Shown piece after piece: positions 11,150 to 21,594 of a stretch of 64,000 nucleotides of DNA (positions within the stretch are counted from its first letter, which is position 1; each line of letters begins with the position of its first letter). The DNA comes from Gambelia wislizenii (lineage: Eukaryota > Chordata > Lepidosauria > Squamata > Crotaphytidae). The position numbers were made by a program, and so were the translations under genes. The notes under the pieces were generated by a model, which saw nothing but the letters and a program-made list of their open reading frames with translations, did no database searches and was not told the DNA's origin. The stretch covers positions 117,064,309 to 117,128,308 of the forward strand of contig JAUMIR010000002.1 in NCBI GenBank assembly GCA_030847615.1. The letters run 5' to 3'.

Positions 11150-11985
11150 ATTAAAGTCTTTGTTATAAAATTCTGACCAACATTTTGTTTGGATGGGAGA
11201 TTAATCCAATGGTCCAATGGTGACTGCAATCCCTAGTGTCTTGTTCTCTGAGGACGGAGATGTATATTGAATATTTCCAATCTGTAGGCCATTGTTTTAT
11301 TTTCCATATTAATGAATTCTGTCTTTGTAACTTGAAACAGCTCTGTTGGTATGCCATCTGCTCCTAGTGATTTATTTTCCCCAAATGCTTTGAATGCAGC
11401 TTCCACTTCCTTTCTAAAATTGTGAGGTCATCTTCAAATGGTTCTTCCTTTAATGAATCTCTCATCCTTTCACCTCTTATATATATTTCTTTGATTTTTT
11501 TCCATCATCTTTTTTTATTTCTTCTTGATCATGTGTGTTGGTCATGTAGCCTCTGGTCACATAGCATCTGAACTCTTGGTTTAAATTTCCCTTTGATTTC
11601 TTGGATCTTGAAGATGAGGTCTCTTGTTCTACCTTTTTTGTTGTCATTTTCTATTTTGCTGCACTGGTTATTACAGCAGTTCTCTTTGTCCCTGCACAGA
11701 CGTTGCTGACCCTATTCTTTTTGCCTTCTTTTCTGTCCTTAACTGTTAGTATGAAGTCTTTAAATTCTATGGGGATGATCTTCAGCTTACATTTTGGCAC
11801 AACAATTGATTTAGTGTTCTTTAGCTTTACTCTAATTTTTCATATTAGGAGTTCATGGTCTGTGCCACAATCTGCTCTTGGTCTTGTTTTTTCAGAGAGA
11901 ACGGAGCTTCCCCATCTTCAGCTTCCAATTATGTAGTCTGTTTGTAATTTTTGTAGTCTTGCACTTCATTACCTGATTGGCTTAA
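11150..11985 (-). pseudogene. RTE/BovB LINE ORF2 fragment, antisense
   Basis: Read on the minus strand, the first part ends the AP endonuclease: YIIGS..RWGSSVLSEKTRPRADCGTDHELL followed by a Lys-rich segment. The middle is the linker. The end (about 11360-11163) enters the reverse transcriptase with WKIKQWPTDWKYSIYI followed by a decayed NYRTIALISH-like motif (GLISHPNKMLVRIL). The order matches the RTE copies at 15960 and 31060. It is truncated on both sides and interrupted by frameshifts. Confidence 0.8.
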
Positions 11986-12919
11986 TTTATACACAACATG
12001 TGTATTCTGTAAAAAGATAGAAGAGATGTAACAAGTCACATCTACCAATTCACCCCTCCCCCCCACAACTTTAGATGGGTATAATGCAAAAAGCCTCAAA
12101 AATTCCACAGGAACCACCTTCTTGTACCCATCCAGACATGGTATCCTGGAAAGCTGGCATTTGGGTCCATGTTCTAGAATATAGACATTTGGCCCTCATT
12201 CCTATGATTTTTTTTTCCCCTCGCTTGTTGCATCGCTCCCATTTATTCTTCTGCTACTGGTGAATTTGGTAAGCATGGCTGTCTGAAATGCTGGCATTGT
12301 GGGCTATTTTCCAGAACACAGATATTTTGCCAGGAATGGGTAGTAGAAAGTGATTCCTGAGCAATGTCTGTCACTTGTAACATTACTCCCATCTGGTCTT
12401 CCGCAATGGCTGAATTTAGAGTTCCTTGGCTTCCTGAATAGTTGGCATCCCTGGACATTTCCTGGATGTTTTGCTTGGAATGGGTACAAAAGGTAGTTTC
12501 TGTGGAATATTTGTGGTGTGTGGCATCTCTTCCACCAAGTCTTGTGTAGCTGATGACTCTGGTGGGCACAGTACTTCTACTCCCACATCAAGCAGTAGGA
12601 TAGCAGGGGGCAGTGCCACCAATGAAAGAGTGTCAAATAAAATTTGTTAATTATAGCTACTACAAGATTTTCTTTTGCTATTCTTTCTGCAAAAAACTTA
12701 ACATGACCAAGTCCCTGAAATGTCTGTTTTCCTTTGTGTAAGAACACACACACACACACACACACACAAGTTCAAAGCAAGTAACAATCTAATGTGCCAC
12801 CTGTTTCCCCATTAACACCACCCTCCCATATTTTATTTCCACTTTTTAGAATGAATTTCTCCAGTCCTACACCCCTCTTCACCTCATACCTGCTGTGTTG
12901 TTTCCCTGCTATGAAACAG
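11986..12919. other. Unassigned DNA with a (CA)n microsatellite
   Basis: A CA repeat of about 12 units lies at 12744-12768. The flanks contain no motif that I recognise. Segments near 12150-12480 repeat a loose theme (CTGGCATT..CAGAACACAGATATT) suggesting weak internal duplication. Confidence 0.4.
12744..12768. repeat. (CA)n microsatellite
   Basis: Twelve or so uninterrupted CA units. Confidence 0.9.
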
Positions 12920-14090
12920 ATTTCAGTAAGGAGAAAACTGGCCCAGAAATATTGGATTCAAATCCATAAGACTTTGGAGGGTATTTTTAAAGTAAGATTC
13001 CAGATGAAACCTGAGACTTATTTACTTGGGATGTTGGAAGAAAACCTAGAGAGAAAGTACGGGGGAACACTGCAATATATAATCATGGCTGCAAGACTTT
13101 TATATGCTCAGAAACAGAAAGACGCATTGATTCCTTCACAAGAAGACTGGTTGATAAAGACATGTGAATTGGCTGAAATAGATAAACTGACAGTGCTTTG
13201 TTAACCAAATCTTTGGTTAACTTTAAAAAGATTGGGATTTGTTTATTACTTTTAGCAGCAAAGTAAGAGGTATGTGTTAATTTTGGGCTTTTAAAAGTAA
13301 TAGAGTTTCAATTAAAAGTAGAAGTTGGAATTTATTATCACTTAATCAAAGTACTTAATTAGTAGAGTATAATCAGTTAGGGAGGAGGTAAGTTATTAGT
13401 AGTTTTTTGTATTAGTTTGTTTATTAGTTTTAGGACTTTATCAGATGAGGAAAATATGGTGTCATAAGGATGCCACATAGCTGCAAAAGGGCGCGGCTCA
13501 GACGACGTCACCCTTTCACAGTTATAAAGAGGCAAAATCACATACTTTTTAACTGATGGTTTAAGCCATCAATAGATCCAGCATGCAATACCTCAGGCCA
13601 TTTAAATCACGTACTTTCCTCGACAATGGCTCCTCCAGCGCGAACACTTCCGGGTGAGATTGGGACATCCAGGTAAGTTTTGCTCTTTTTATGACCCTCC
13701 CTGGGTTACTTGGGACTTTTACAATGTGTTCGGGTGCTTAGTGTAACTTTTAGATATTTATTTTTGTTTTTAAGTTTGAATTTCCCGTGTGAAATTGTGT
13801 GAGATTTCAAACGAAGAAGTGAACGGGGCTCTGTTTACTTCCTCTTCATTGCCAGGAGCCTTTGCCAGGATTACAAGGAAAGTGCAGGGGAAATGTTCTT
13901 TTGCTGGCATAAAAATGTTTTTTTTTTAATGCTGGCAAAAAAACTTTTAAAGAGGCTGCATCTGATAAAGTCCTTAGTTTTTAAAGTTGTCTATTAGTAT
14001 TAGTTTGCACCTTTTCTGTATTTTATGCATTTAAATTAAGTCTGTGTTTATATATTTTTGTTTGTGTTAATAAAAATATTTTTTTAAAGA
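12920..14090 (+). pseudogene. 5'-truncated L1 LINE 3' end, split by a DNA transposon
   Basis: Positions 12925-13201 encode the extreme C-terminus of L1 ORF2: YWIQIHKTLEGIF, PETYLLGMLEE, YIIMAARLLYAQKQKDALIP, EDWLIKTCELAEIDKL. This parallels the C-terminus of the L1 at 33607. The natural stop is at 13202. The 3' UTR follows, is interrupted by the element at 13432-13973, and resumes to an A/T-rich end with AATAAA-like signals near 14065-14085. Only the last kilobase was ever inserted here. Confidence 0.75.
13432..13973. mobile_element. 542-bp non-autonomous DNA transposon with perfect 8-bp TSD
   Basis: Terminal inverted repeats are GGACTTTATCAGATG (left, after one extra A) and CATCTGATAAAGTCC (right). 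The 8-bp sequence TTAGTTTT flanks it exactly at 13424-13431 and 13974-13981. An 8-bp duplication points to hAT-like transposition, though the termini are not the usual CAGGG. The inside carries GACGTCA (CRE-like, near 13504), CACTTCCGGGTG near 13645 and no open frame for a transposase. The insertion lies inside the L1 3' UTR, so it is younger than that L1. Confidence 0.8.
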
Positions 14091-14639
14091 AATATGTTGC
14101 AGTAAGAAATGGAATGGTATCCTGATAAATACTGTACAAATATATAACTCATACTTACTTTTAAAGACCCATTTAATGTAGGGGTTCATGTGTTTGAATA
14201 AAGCGTTCAAAGGACCATCTCATACACCAAAGACAAGAAAGTGTGAAATCAGCCCTTCCCAAAGAATCTAGGAAACTAGTGGGAAACTTTTACCTGGTAA
14301 ACTTTTGACACTGGGATAACAAAAGGAAGCTTTTTCCCCTCCAAGACTAAAGGATTCTACTTTTCTGCACTCTGTCTCTGCTTCCAGATGGGCTACAGAA
14401 ACTTAAAATCCAGTCCAGCTAATGGTCCCAACAGGTACTGGGTACAATACCTAGAATCTGGATTTTATTTCGCCAATCCGGTCATACTAAACTATGAGCC
14501 TTGGATAACTCCCCCTCCCCACTTTAAAATTTCCAATGGACTCACCATTCTGCAGAGAAGAAAAGCTGCTGAAGAAGGAAAATTGTAACTTGCATTTGAG
14601 GACAAATGAAGAAGAAAGGGGAGAGGGGAAGAAGAATGT
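14091..14639. other. Unassigned DNA
   Basis: No gene or repeat family is recognised between the L1 end and the next repeat fragment. Confidence 0.4.
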
Positions 14640-14775
14640 TCTTGTTAAATGCAGTCAAGTTTACTTCAACGTATGGCAACCCCATGAATAGCCATAAGAG
14701 ACCTCCAAGTCAAGCTATCATCAACAGCCTTGTTCAGGTCTTGCAGAATCAGAGCCCTGGCTTTCTTGACTGAAT
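14640..14775 (-). repeat. Retroposon fragment of squamate type
   Basis: CAAGTTTACTTCAACGTATGGCAACCCCATGAAT, then CAGCCTTGTTCAGGTCTTGC, looks like a repeat I have seen widely in squamate sequence. The first part resembles an antisense RTE-type tail (TTATGGCGACCC). I cannot name the family or fix its ends. Confidence 0.35.
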
Positions 14776-14829
14776 CTATCCAGGTATTGTATTCTATTGG
14801 AATCTACAGCCTTTAAGACTAATTAATGC

Positions 14830-14925
14830 AATGACTGAGAAAGTGGGCTGAGACTCACAAAAGCTCATGCTAAAATACAAACCAGTTAGTCTTGAAGGAG
14901 CTGCTAGAGTCCGTTTTTTCTACCT
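14830..14925 (+). mobile_element. Penelope-type 3' repeat with degenerate hammerhead-like core
   Basis: ACTGAGAAAGTGGGCTGAGACTCACAAAAGCTCATGCT followed by AAATACAAACCAGTTAGTCTTGAAGGAGCTGCTAGAGTC is a decayed copy of a very common amniote repeat. Its consensus carries CTGAWGA, a GTGG..CCAC helix, GAAA and GCTTA in that order, the layout of a minimal hammerhead ribozyme. Here the first box reads CTGAGAA and the second AAAA, so it should be inactive. Confidence 0.45.
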
Positions 14926-15268
14926 TCCCTTTTCCCTTCTGCTGCAACATATTAGCAGAGCTACTTCTGTGAGTGGGAATGGTTTCATTTTCAAAAGGAA
15001 GTGGCACCTACCATTGCCCCACTCCCTACCGCTTTCCTTCTCTTCTGCCTTACTCAAGAAAATCCAAGGGAAAGGGGAGGAGAGAAGCTTACCTTCATGC
15101 AGGTTGCCTTTCTTCCCTGTTCTGGCACCCCTGTGAGGGAGGAGGGAGGGAGGAAACACAGTTGTACCCCCTTATCTTTCTCCACCCAGGGCAGAGTCTC
15201 CCCCACCTGATTAGGACGCAACCTTCCATTACAGCCAATGAGACACATTAGCCAAGATTAAGGTAACT

Positions 15269-15516
15269 ATAGGTTCTCCTTGTTTTTTTACAGGCTGTGA
15301 GGCCGTGTTCTAGAATAGTTTCTTTCTGACATTTCATCTGCATCTGTGGCTGGCATCCTCAGAGAATGCCTCAGAGAATGCCCTCAGAGATGGGATACCA
15401 GCCACAGATGCAGGCAAAACGTCAAAAAGAAACTATTCCAGAACATGGCCTCACAGACCAGAAAAAAACACCATGGAAAATCTATGGATGCTGGCCATGA
15501 AAGCCTTCAACTTCAC
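15269..15516. mobile_element. Palindromic Penelope-type repeat, copy 1
   Basis: A 248-bp element flanked by ATTAAGGTAACT (15257-15268) and ATTAAGATAACT (15517-15528), 11 of 12 matching. The left arm (GGCTGTGAGGCCGTGTTCTAG, then TGACATTTCATCTGCATCTG, then TGGCTGGCATCCTCAGAGAATG) is the inverted complement of the right arm. The right arm extends further than the left, as expected for 5' truncation of a retroelement. The minus strand of the left arm contains CTGAGGA ... GAAATGTC, an intact hammerhead-type core. I place it with the terminal repeats of Penelope-like elements from memory of that sequence. Confidence 0.55.
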
Positions 15517-15528
15517 ATTAAGATAACT

Positions 15529-15959
15529 CTCCACTGATTTCAATTAGTTGACTATGAAATTCAGGTAGCCCCTTAAGTGTACTCAATTACCTAATCAGAA
15601 TTCATAGAATTTTTTCACACCATCTTCTTGTTCTGTGCTGTGTTAATTTCCAGCTAAGAACACACACACACACAGAGTTACCTGCTCAGTGCATCACACA
15701 CATTTACTTTGCTATAAATAGCTTTTATTGGTTATTGGAAAAAAGAAGGCACAGATTGTTTTTGTTACGTTTTCAAATCAATACAAGTATTTGTAAGCTT
15801 CTGTTAATGAAATGAATTCTACACTTTAACAGAACAATTCATAAACAGCTATACAACAACAAGGAAGCATTTACTGTGTTATGAATACATGGCTTAGACA
15901 GCAGCAGAAAAGTTTCTGGCATAAAAACAAAACAAACCTTACCAACACCAATGGAAATA
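15529..15959. other. Unassigned DNA
   Basis: It contains a short (CA)n tract near 15660-15675 and AT-rich DNA. Nothing else is recognised. Confidence 0.4.
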
Positions 15960-17957
15960 CCTTTCCATATTGGTGGGACTGCATATTCCTCTGAGGCAAG
16001 AGGCTATGCTGATGGCAGCAGTGCTTCTGGTGGGGTCTCCCATGTTTGACAGGCTTTTGCTGAGGAGCCAGATTGAATGTGCCAGACAGCTACTGGGTAG
16101 AAGCAGTAGAGGGGGTGACACTGGCGCAGGATCTCTCAGAGACAATGGCAATGGCTCCATAGCTAACACTTGTAGTACTGTGCAGACCTCCTCCTGAAGA
16201 TCTTTTACCATGCAAACCTTATGATGAGACAATACAAAATGAAACAAGAAATAGTGCCAGAAGATGAAACTCCCAGGTTGGAAGTCATTCAATGAGCTAC
16301 TGTGGTACAAAAGAGGACAACTATGAGTAGTGCTGCGGATAATGACGCAACTGGACTCAAGCAAAAAGGACATTCAGCTGCTGATGTGCTCAGAGGCAAA
16401 AGGAAAGTCTGAAACTACACAACACACATGAAAGGAAAGTCTGAAGCTGCACAACAAATACTATCGGAACATGGAATATGAGAAGCATGAATTGGGGAGG
16501 CTAGAGATAGTAAAACAAGAAATTGAAATATAAACATTGCAGTACTTGGGGCGACTGAGCTAAAGTGGACAGGAATGGGACATTTTGAGTCAGGTATTAC
16601 GTAGTTTTTTACTCAAGAAATGAACATCTAAGAAAAATGGGGTTGCATTAATAGTGATGAGAGATGTAGCAAAAGCAGTCAAACAATATTATGCAAGGTC
16701 TGACCGAATCATTTCAATAAGACTTCAGGGAAAAACCATCAATATAAACAATATAACATATAAACTTATATTATAAATATAAAATAATCCAAGTTTGTGT
16801 TCCAACTACAGAGGCAAAAGAAGAAGAAATGGCAAGATTCTATGCTGGAGTCCAGGAGGAAGCTGATCACACACCAGAACAGAACTTCTTATTAATCATA
16901 GGCAAGTGGAATGCAAAAATAGGAAACAAAGCAGAATCAAATATTGTAGGAAAATTTGGCCTAGGATAAAAAAAAAGAAGAAGCAGGAGACCGACTGATT
17001 GAATTTTCTGAGGCCAACAGTTTGTTCATCAAAAAACATATTCTTCAAGCAACCCAGGAAATGATTGAATACATGGACATCACCTGACGGGCAATATAGA
17101 AATTAAATACCGTAGACTACATAATTGGAAGCAGAAGATAAAGGAGCTTCATTCTTCTGCAAAAAGAAGAACAGGAGCAGATTATGGCACAGAGCATGAA
17201 CTACTAATATCAAAAACTAAAATAAAGCTAAAGAACACTAAATCAACACTAAACCAACTATCATGTTGAAATACACCTTGAAGAAGATCACTGTTCTTCA
17301 TGTGAAATGTGAAAAATAGATTTCCACTTTTAAGCCTAATGGACCGGGAGCCAGAAGCACTCTGGTCTGAAGCCAGGGACATTGCCAGGAAGGAATGCAT
17401 AAAGATACTTTCTGTAGCCAAAAAGAAAGAGAAGCCTCAATGGATGACAGATGAAACTCTTCAAGCTGTTAGGGGTAGATGAGAAGCAAAAGTGAAAAGT
17501 AGGAGCCCTGGTGGCTCAATGGTTAAATGCCAGTACTGCAGCCACAATGTTGTGAGTTCAGTCCTGCAGGGCTCCAGGTTGACTCAGTCTTCCATCCTTC
17601 TAAGGTCGGTAAAATTAGCTAACACATTGTAAACCGATTAGAGAGTACTTAGTGGTTTAGAAATGCAGGTGTGATCGTTACTGCTAAAAGGTGACAGAAA
17701 TAGTCAGAATCCTGAATGCAACTGTCCAATGATTTCTGTGTATAGACTACTATAAAAATCAATGCAGATAAACAGAAGGTGACAACAAACAAGGAAGAAA
17801 AGGAGACCTCTTTCTCAAGATCTGAGAAATCAAAGAGAAATTTAAACCAAGAGTGGGGATGCTCTATGATCAGCAGGGGAGCACATTACATGACCAAACA
17901 GAAATAAAAAGATGATGGAAATAATACCCAAATGACCTATATGAAAGAGGTGAAAGG
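15960..17957 (+). pseudogene. RTE/BovB LINE, 5' part (5' region, endonuclease, linker)
   Basis: The 5' region (about 15970-16480) includes GGAAGTCATTCAATGAGCTAC and ends at ATCGGAACATGGAATATGAGAAGCATGAA, the start of RTE coding sequence. Broken frames then give the AP endonuclease in order: ELKWTGMGHFES, QFYEDL-type segment, LLIIGKWNAKIGNKAESNIVGKFGLG, DRLIEFSEANSLFIKKHIF, VDYIIGSR and GTEHELLISK. The linker follows (EARDIARKECIKILSVAKKKEKPQW, split when quoted) up to 17957. A Sauria SINE sits inside the linker at 17502. The element then stops where an L1 begins, and more RTE sequence appears at 23816. Many stops show it is extinct. Confidence 0.85.
17502..17684 (+). mobile_element. Sauria-type SINE inserted in the RTE element
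   Basis: GGAGCCCTGGTGGCTCAATGG (A box region) is followed by GTGAGTTCAGTCCTGCAGG (B box), then CTTCCATCCTTCTAAGGTCGGTAAAAT and TTGTAAACCGATTAGAGAGTAC. RTE linker sequence continues on both sides, so this is an insertion into the RTE. A short AAAAG is found at each edge, a weak candidate for the target duplication. Confidence 0.85.
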
Positions 17958-17960
17958 GTA

Positions 17961-20597
17961 GAGACTTCCGGTTGGCTATGGCGTCGCAATCGGACTTTCT
18001 CTGAACAAGCTCTCGGGAAAGTCCGGCCACACATGGATGTTAATCTAACCCTGTATTTGGTGTTTAGATTAGAAATTCTTCCCAAGGTAAGGGAGATCAG
18101 AGGGGGCTCACGGAGACCTGATTCCTGCCTGGTAAACCCTGAAAATCCTGCTGGAAGCGGTTTGAAAGGGAAGCTGAGCAGAGGAGGTCGGAGCCATACC
18201 ACCGCTGGGTGTGTGCAGCTGAGTCTATTGGCATAGTGCCGCCACCAATTTTAACTTTTTAGTTGAGCTAATAAAAGAAATTATTTTGGAGATTCTGGCT
18301 GAATCCAGAAACATTGTGGATTACATCGGATATAAAGGTTTTTTGGACATAAGCAGCTGCTTTATAAGTAAGGATTACGAACAGTGAGTAAACAAATATA
18401 AAATGTGCTAAATAGCTGCAGATTATTCTAATCTTAAATTAAAACTGGTGATTTTGATAACTAAAGAGAAGATATTGGAAAATAAGAAATTAGACTGAAT
18501 GGCAAAGCGTAGGCTTTTATCTGTATTACATCAGCCTTTGAGAAAAGAAAGCTGGGGAGGTGGGGGAGAAAGCACGGAAAAGCTTGTTGTAATTGAAACA
18601 TAATTGACCACATAATAACCCCCGATCTGAAAGAAATAGACTGGAGTGGAGAAACGGAATATCCTGACGTTTATATTTTGCTGCATGTCTATTTGGAATT
18701 TTTATTCTTTCCCCCATTGAATTAATATATCTAAGACGAATAAGAAGAAGGTCGCCATTATTAGACAAGACAGAGAAGCGTTCTGTCACCCATGTGGATT
18801 CGCCTTACTTTCCCTGCCTGCTCCCCCTGCCAGTTAACGGGAAGAGTCGGATCTGAGCTCTGAGGGTTTATGTTTTTTTTTCCTGGCTTTTCTCGTGGAT
18901 GACTTGGAGGTGGAATCTGGGGGCTCCAGATTTGAGAACAGATTACCAATTGGGTATTGGAGCCTAGGACCCCGTGTGACTGATCTGGCGAGCTGAGGCC
19001 TTTTTGCGACCCGAAGGGGTACCTGGAGGGAGCACGAATTGAATACAAAACATAAGGAAAGGTGTTCCCTTTCCCTCCTTTTTTTCCCCTTTGGTGATCG
19101 TGGGTGACTGCCCTTCACCCCCTTTTCTCTTTCCCTTTGTTACTCTTCTTTTTTCCTCCTTTTATTTTCTTTTATTTTTTCCCTCTTCCTCCCTCGCCTT
19201 TCTCCTTGTGTTCCTTTCTCTCTCTTTTTTTTCTCTTTTCTTTTTGTTTCTCTCTCTCCCCCCCCCCCCCGTAGAGTCTTGAGCTGAGTGGAGGTCAGCG
19301 CCTGAGAAGCAGGAGAACGGGCAGGAAGACTAGAGGGAAGAAGACAGGAGAGGAGAAAGAAAGCGGCGGAGGTTTCATAACGGGACGATCCAAAACAAGG
19401 AGCGAGACACAGCAATTACAGCAGCGAAGGGGACAAACCCTAGACTTTTGTTTAATTCTCTTCCGGACTGATTAATTCCCTGTCGGACTGAGTTTAAATT
19501 AATAACACTCATTGTTAACTAATTAAAACAGAAGAAGGAGGGGCAGTAAATGAGAGGGATTTAGACAGGGAAGGTCAAAGGTAGAGAAGAGAAAGAGGAG
19601 GGAATAGAGAGAAGAGGCTATAAGAGCTACAAGGCTAAAAGGGAGGGGAGGGGAGGGAAGAACGTGAAGTGAAACGAAACGAACGGTTGTAGGGGAAATA
19701 GAGAAGAATAAAAGATAGTAGAAGAGTATGGAAAGTTGAAGAAGGTGTGAGGAAGCAGATGGTGGCTGGAGTTAAGGAAGGAGAGGGGAATTGAAAAAGG
19801 AATTGGCTTGAGAAGGGAAAAGGAAAAACATATATAGCATTAGATAGTGGAGGAGGAAGGAAAAAGAAACTAACTGGTTAGTTTGATAAGAAGGGCGGAA
19901 AGTGAGAAAATAATGACTATTAAGTCAAAGAGGGTTTTAGGAAGCAGCTTGAGGTAAGAGGAAGATATAGTAGGTAAAAGGGAAAGTGAGAAGTAGTAAG
20001 ATTGAGAGTAAGTCTAAGGAGTTGTAGATAGAAGTCAAAGAGGAGAGAGATAAAAAGAGGGAAAAACAGAGGAAACAAATTACTGAATGAAGGTGAAAGT
20101 GGGGAGGGGTTGATAAGAAATCAAAGAGGCAAGAAGAGCAGAACAAGAATCTGACTAATAGATAATAATAGAAAAGATAATTGTATAGATATCTATTTAC
20201 TTTATCTTCATATCTATTATAGATCATTACTGTTTATGTAAGTCAATCAGTCAAGAAAGTACGATAGAAATATTATTGATGATAAATTAAGAAAGCTCTG
20301 AATTCATTTAATTCATTTAATTGATATTACAGAAACACAGTACAAATAAGGTTGTAAATTAATTATTTCATTGAATATAGAGGGAAGTGTGATTTCAAAT
20401 ATATAATTATATAGATATACTTTTTTCTCTCTTATAAATCTTACTGTGTAATTATTCTAAGCCCTTGATTGCTGCAATTAAAAAAAAATATATAATAGAA
20501 AATAACCAGTTCCAAACAATCAATATAAAACAATATAATAACGTAAAAGGAGAAGAAAAAGAAAGGAAAGGAAGAAAAGAGAGATAAATAATAAACA
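17961..20597 (+). mobile_element. L1 LINE 5' untranslated region (promoter-bearing)
   Basis: The L1 begins GAGACTTCCGGTTGGC right after RTE sequence. CTTCCGG is an ETS-type site, and the antisense L1 at 33283-40269 starts with the same motif. The first kilobase is GC-moderate. Positions 19070-19262 form an almost pure pyrimidine run, and 19300-20160 is strongly purine-rich. In L1 the internal RNA polymerase II promoter lies in this region. At about 2.6 kb it is long for an L1 5' UTR; extra repeats or a promoter duplication could explain that. No ORF is supported here. Confidence 0.65.
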
Positions 20598-21527
20598 ATG
20601 AAGAAAGTAGTACAAACAATGTTACAAACAGCAAGAAGACCATCAACAGACTCTAGTCAGACTAGTCAAAACCCAATTTTAGATGAAATCAAATTAATGT
20701 GTGAAGAACTCCGAGAAATGAGGATCGAACTTAAACAAGAGATGAAAAGAGAACTCAAAGGAATTAAAGAATCATTGGACAAAGTAACGTAAGATTCAAA
20801 ACAACTGAAAGCTAAAGTTGATGTAATAGAAAGTAAAATGGAAACCTTGGGGAAAAAAACTAGTGCTTTAGAAGAAAACAAAGAACAATAGTTGGATGAA
20901 CAAGCTCTTCAAGAAATGAGATGGAGAGAAAACTGTTTAAAAATAAGAGGCCTAAAGGAACATGCTGATGAGGACTTATATAAATATTTGATTCCAAAAC
21001 TTGCTAAATATATGGGAAAGACAAAAACCCAATTTGAATGGGAAGTAGATAAAATGTACAGATTGTCATCCAAAATTGCGAAGCAAAAGAACTTACCTAG
21101 AGATGTGGTACTATACTTCGTAAGAAAGAAGACAAGTGATGCTGTGTTACAGAAAAATTATGAACAAAAATTTGAAATAGAAGGCAATGAAATCTTAATA
21201 CTTAAAGACATACCGATGAGGATTTTTAAAAAGAGAAGGAATTATCCTGCTTTAACAGAACAATTGAGACTAAACAAAATCCGATACAAGTGGGGAAAAG
21301 TGGAAGGAATAACTTTTAGGTTTAGACAGAAGAATTTCAAAATCAACACTGTCCAGAGGGTGGAAGAATTTATGGAAAAATATAAGAAAGAATTGAAATC
21401 ACAATATACAGAAACACGAGCTGAACAAGGAAAACAAAGACAAGCAGAAAGAGCAGAAGGAACAAACCCAGAAGAAGAAGAAGAGGATGAAAGAGAAGGA
21501 TCACAGCATGAAGAAGTGGAAGAATGA
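20598..21527 (+). pseudogene. L1 ORF1 (RNA-binding chaperone), nearly intact
   Basis: ORF1p coats L1 RNA as a trimer. The N-terminal part (20598-20792) is a Glu/Lys-rich coiled coil (EIKLMCEELREMRIELK, with a heptad pattern). A stop at 20790 and another at 20889 break the frame. From 20892 the core reads on for 211 codons: RENCLKIRGLKEHADEDLY (RRM strand), QFEWEVDKMYRLSS, PRDVVLYFVRKKT, ILKDIPMRIFKKRR and the C-terminal domain GITFRFRQKNFKI. The end is a highly acidic and basic tail (EEEEEDERE). Two stops in the coiled coil make it a pseudogene. The C-terminal frame is well kept. Confidence 0.85.
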
Positions 21528-21594
21528 GAAGAGGAAGAAGTATAAGTGAATAAGAGAATAAAGGAAAGTTGGAGAATTTAAATATAAATAAAAA

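Noticed and set aside
15939..16373. A 144-codon minus-strand open frame
   Set aside because: It lies across the 5' region of the plus-strand RTE/BovB element and has no domain of its own.
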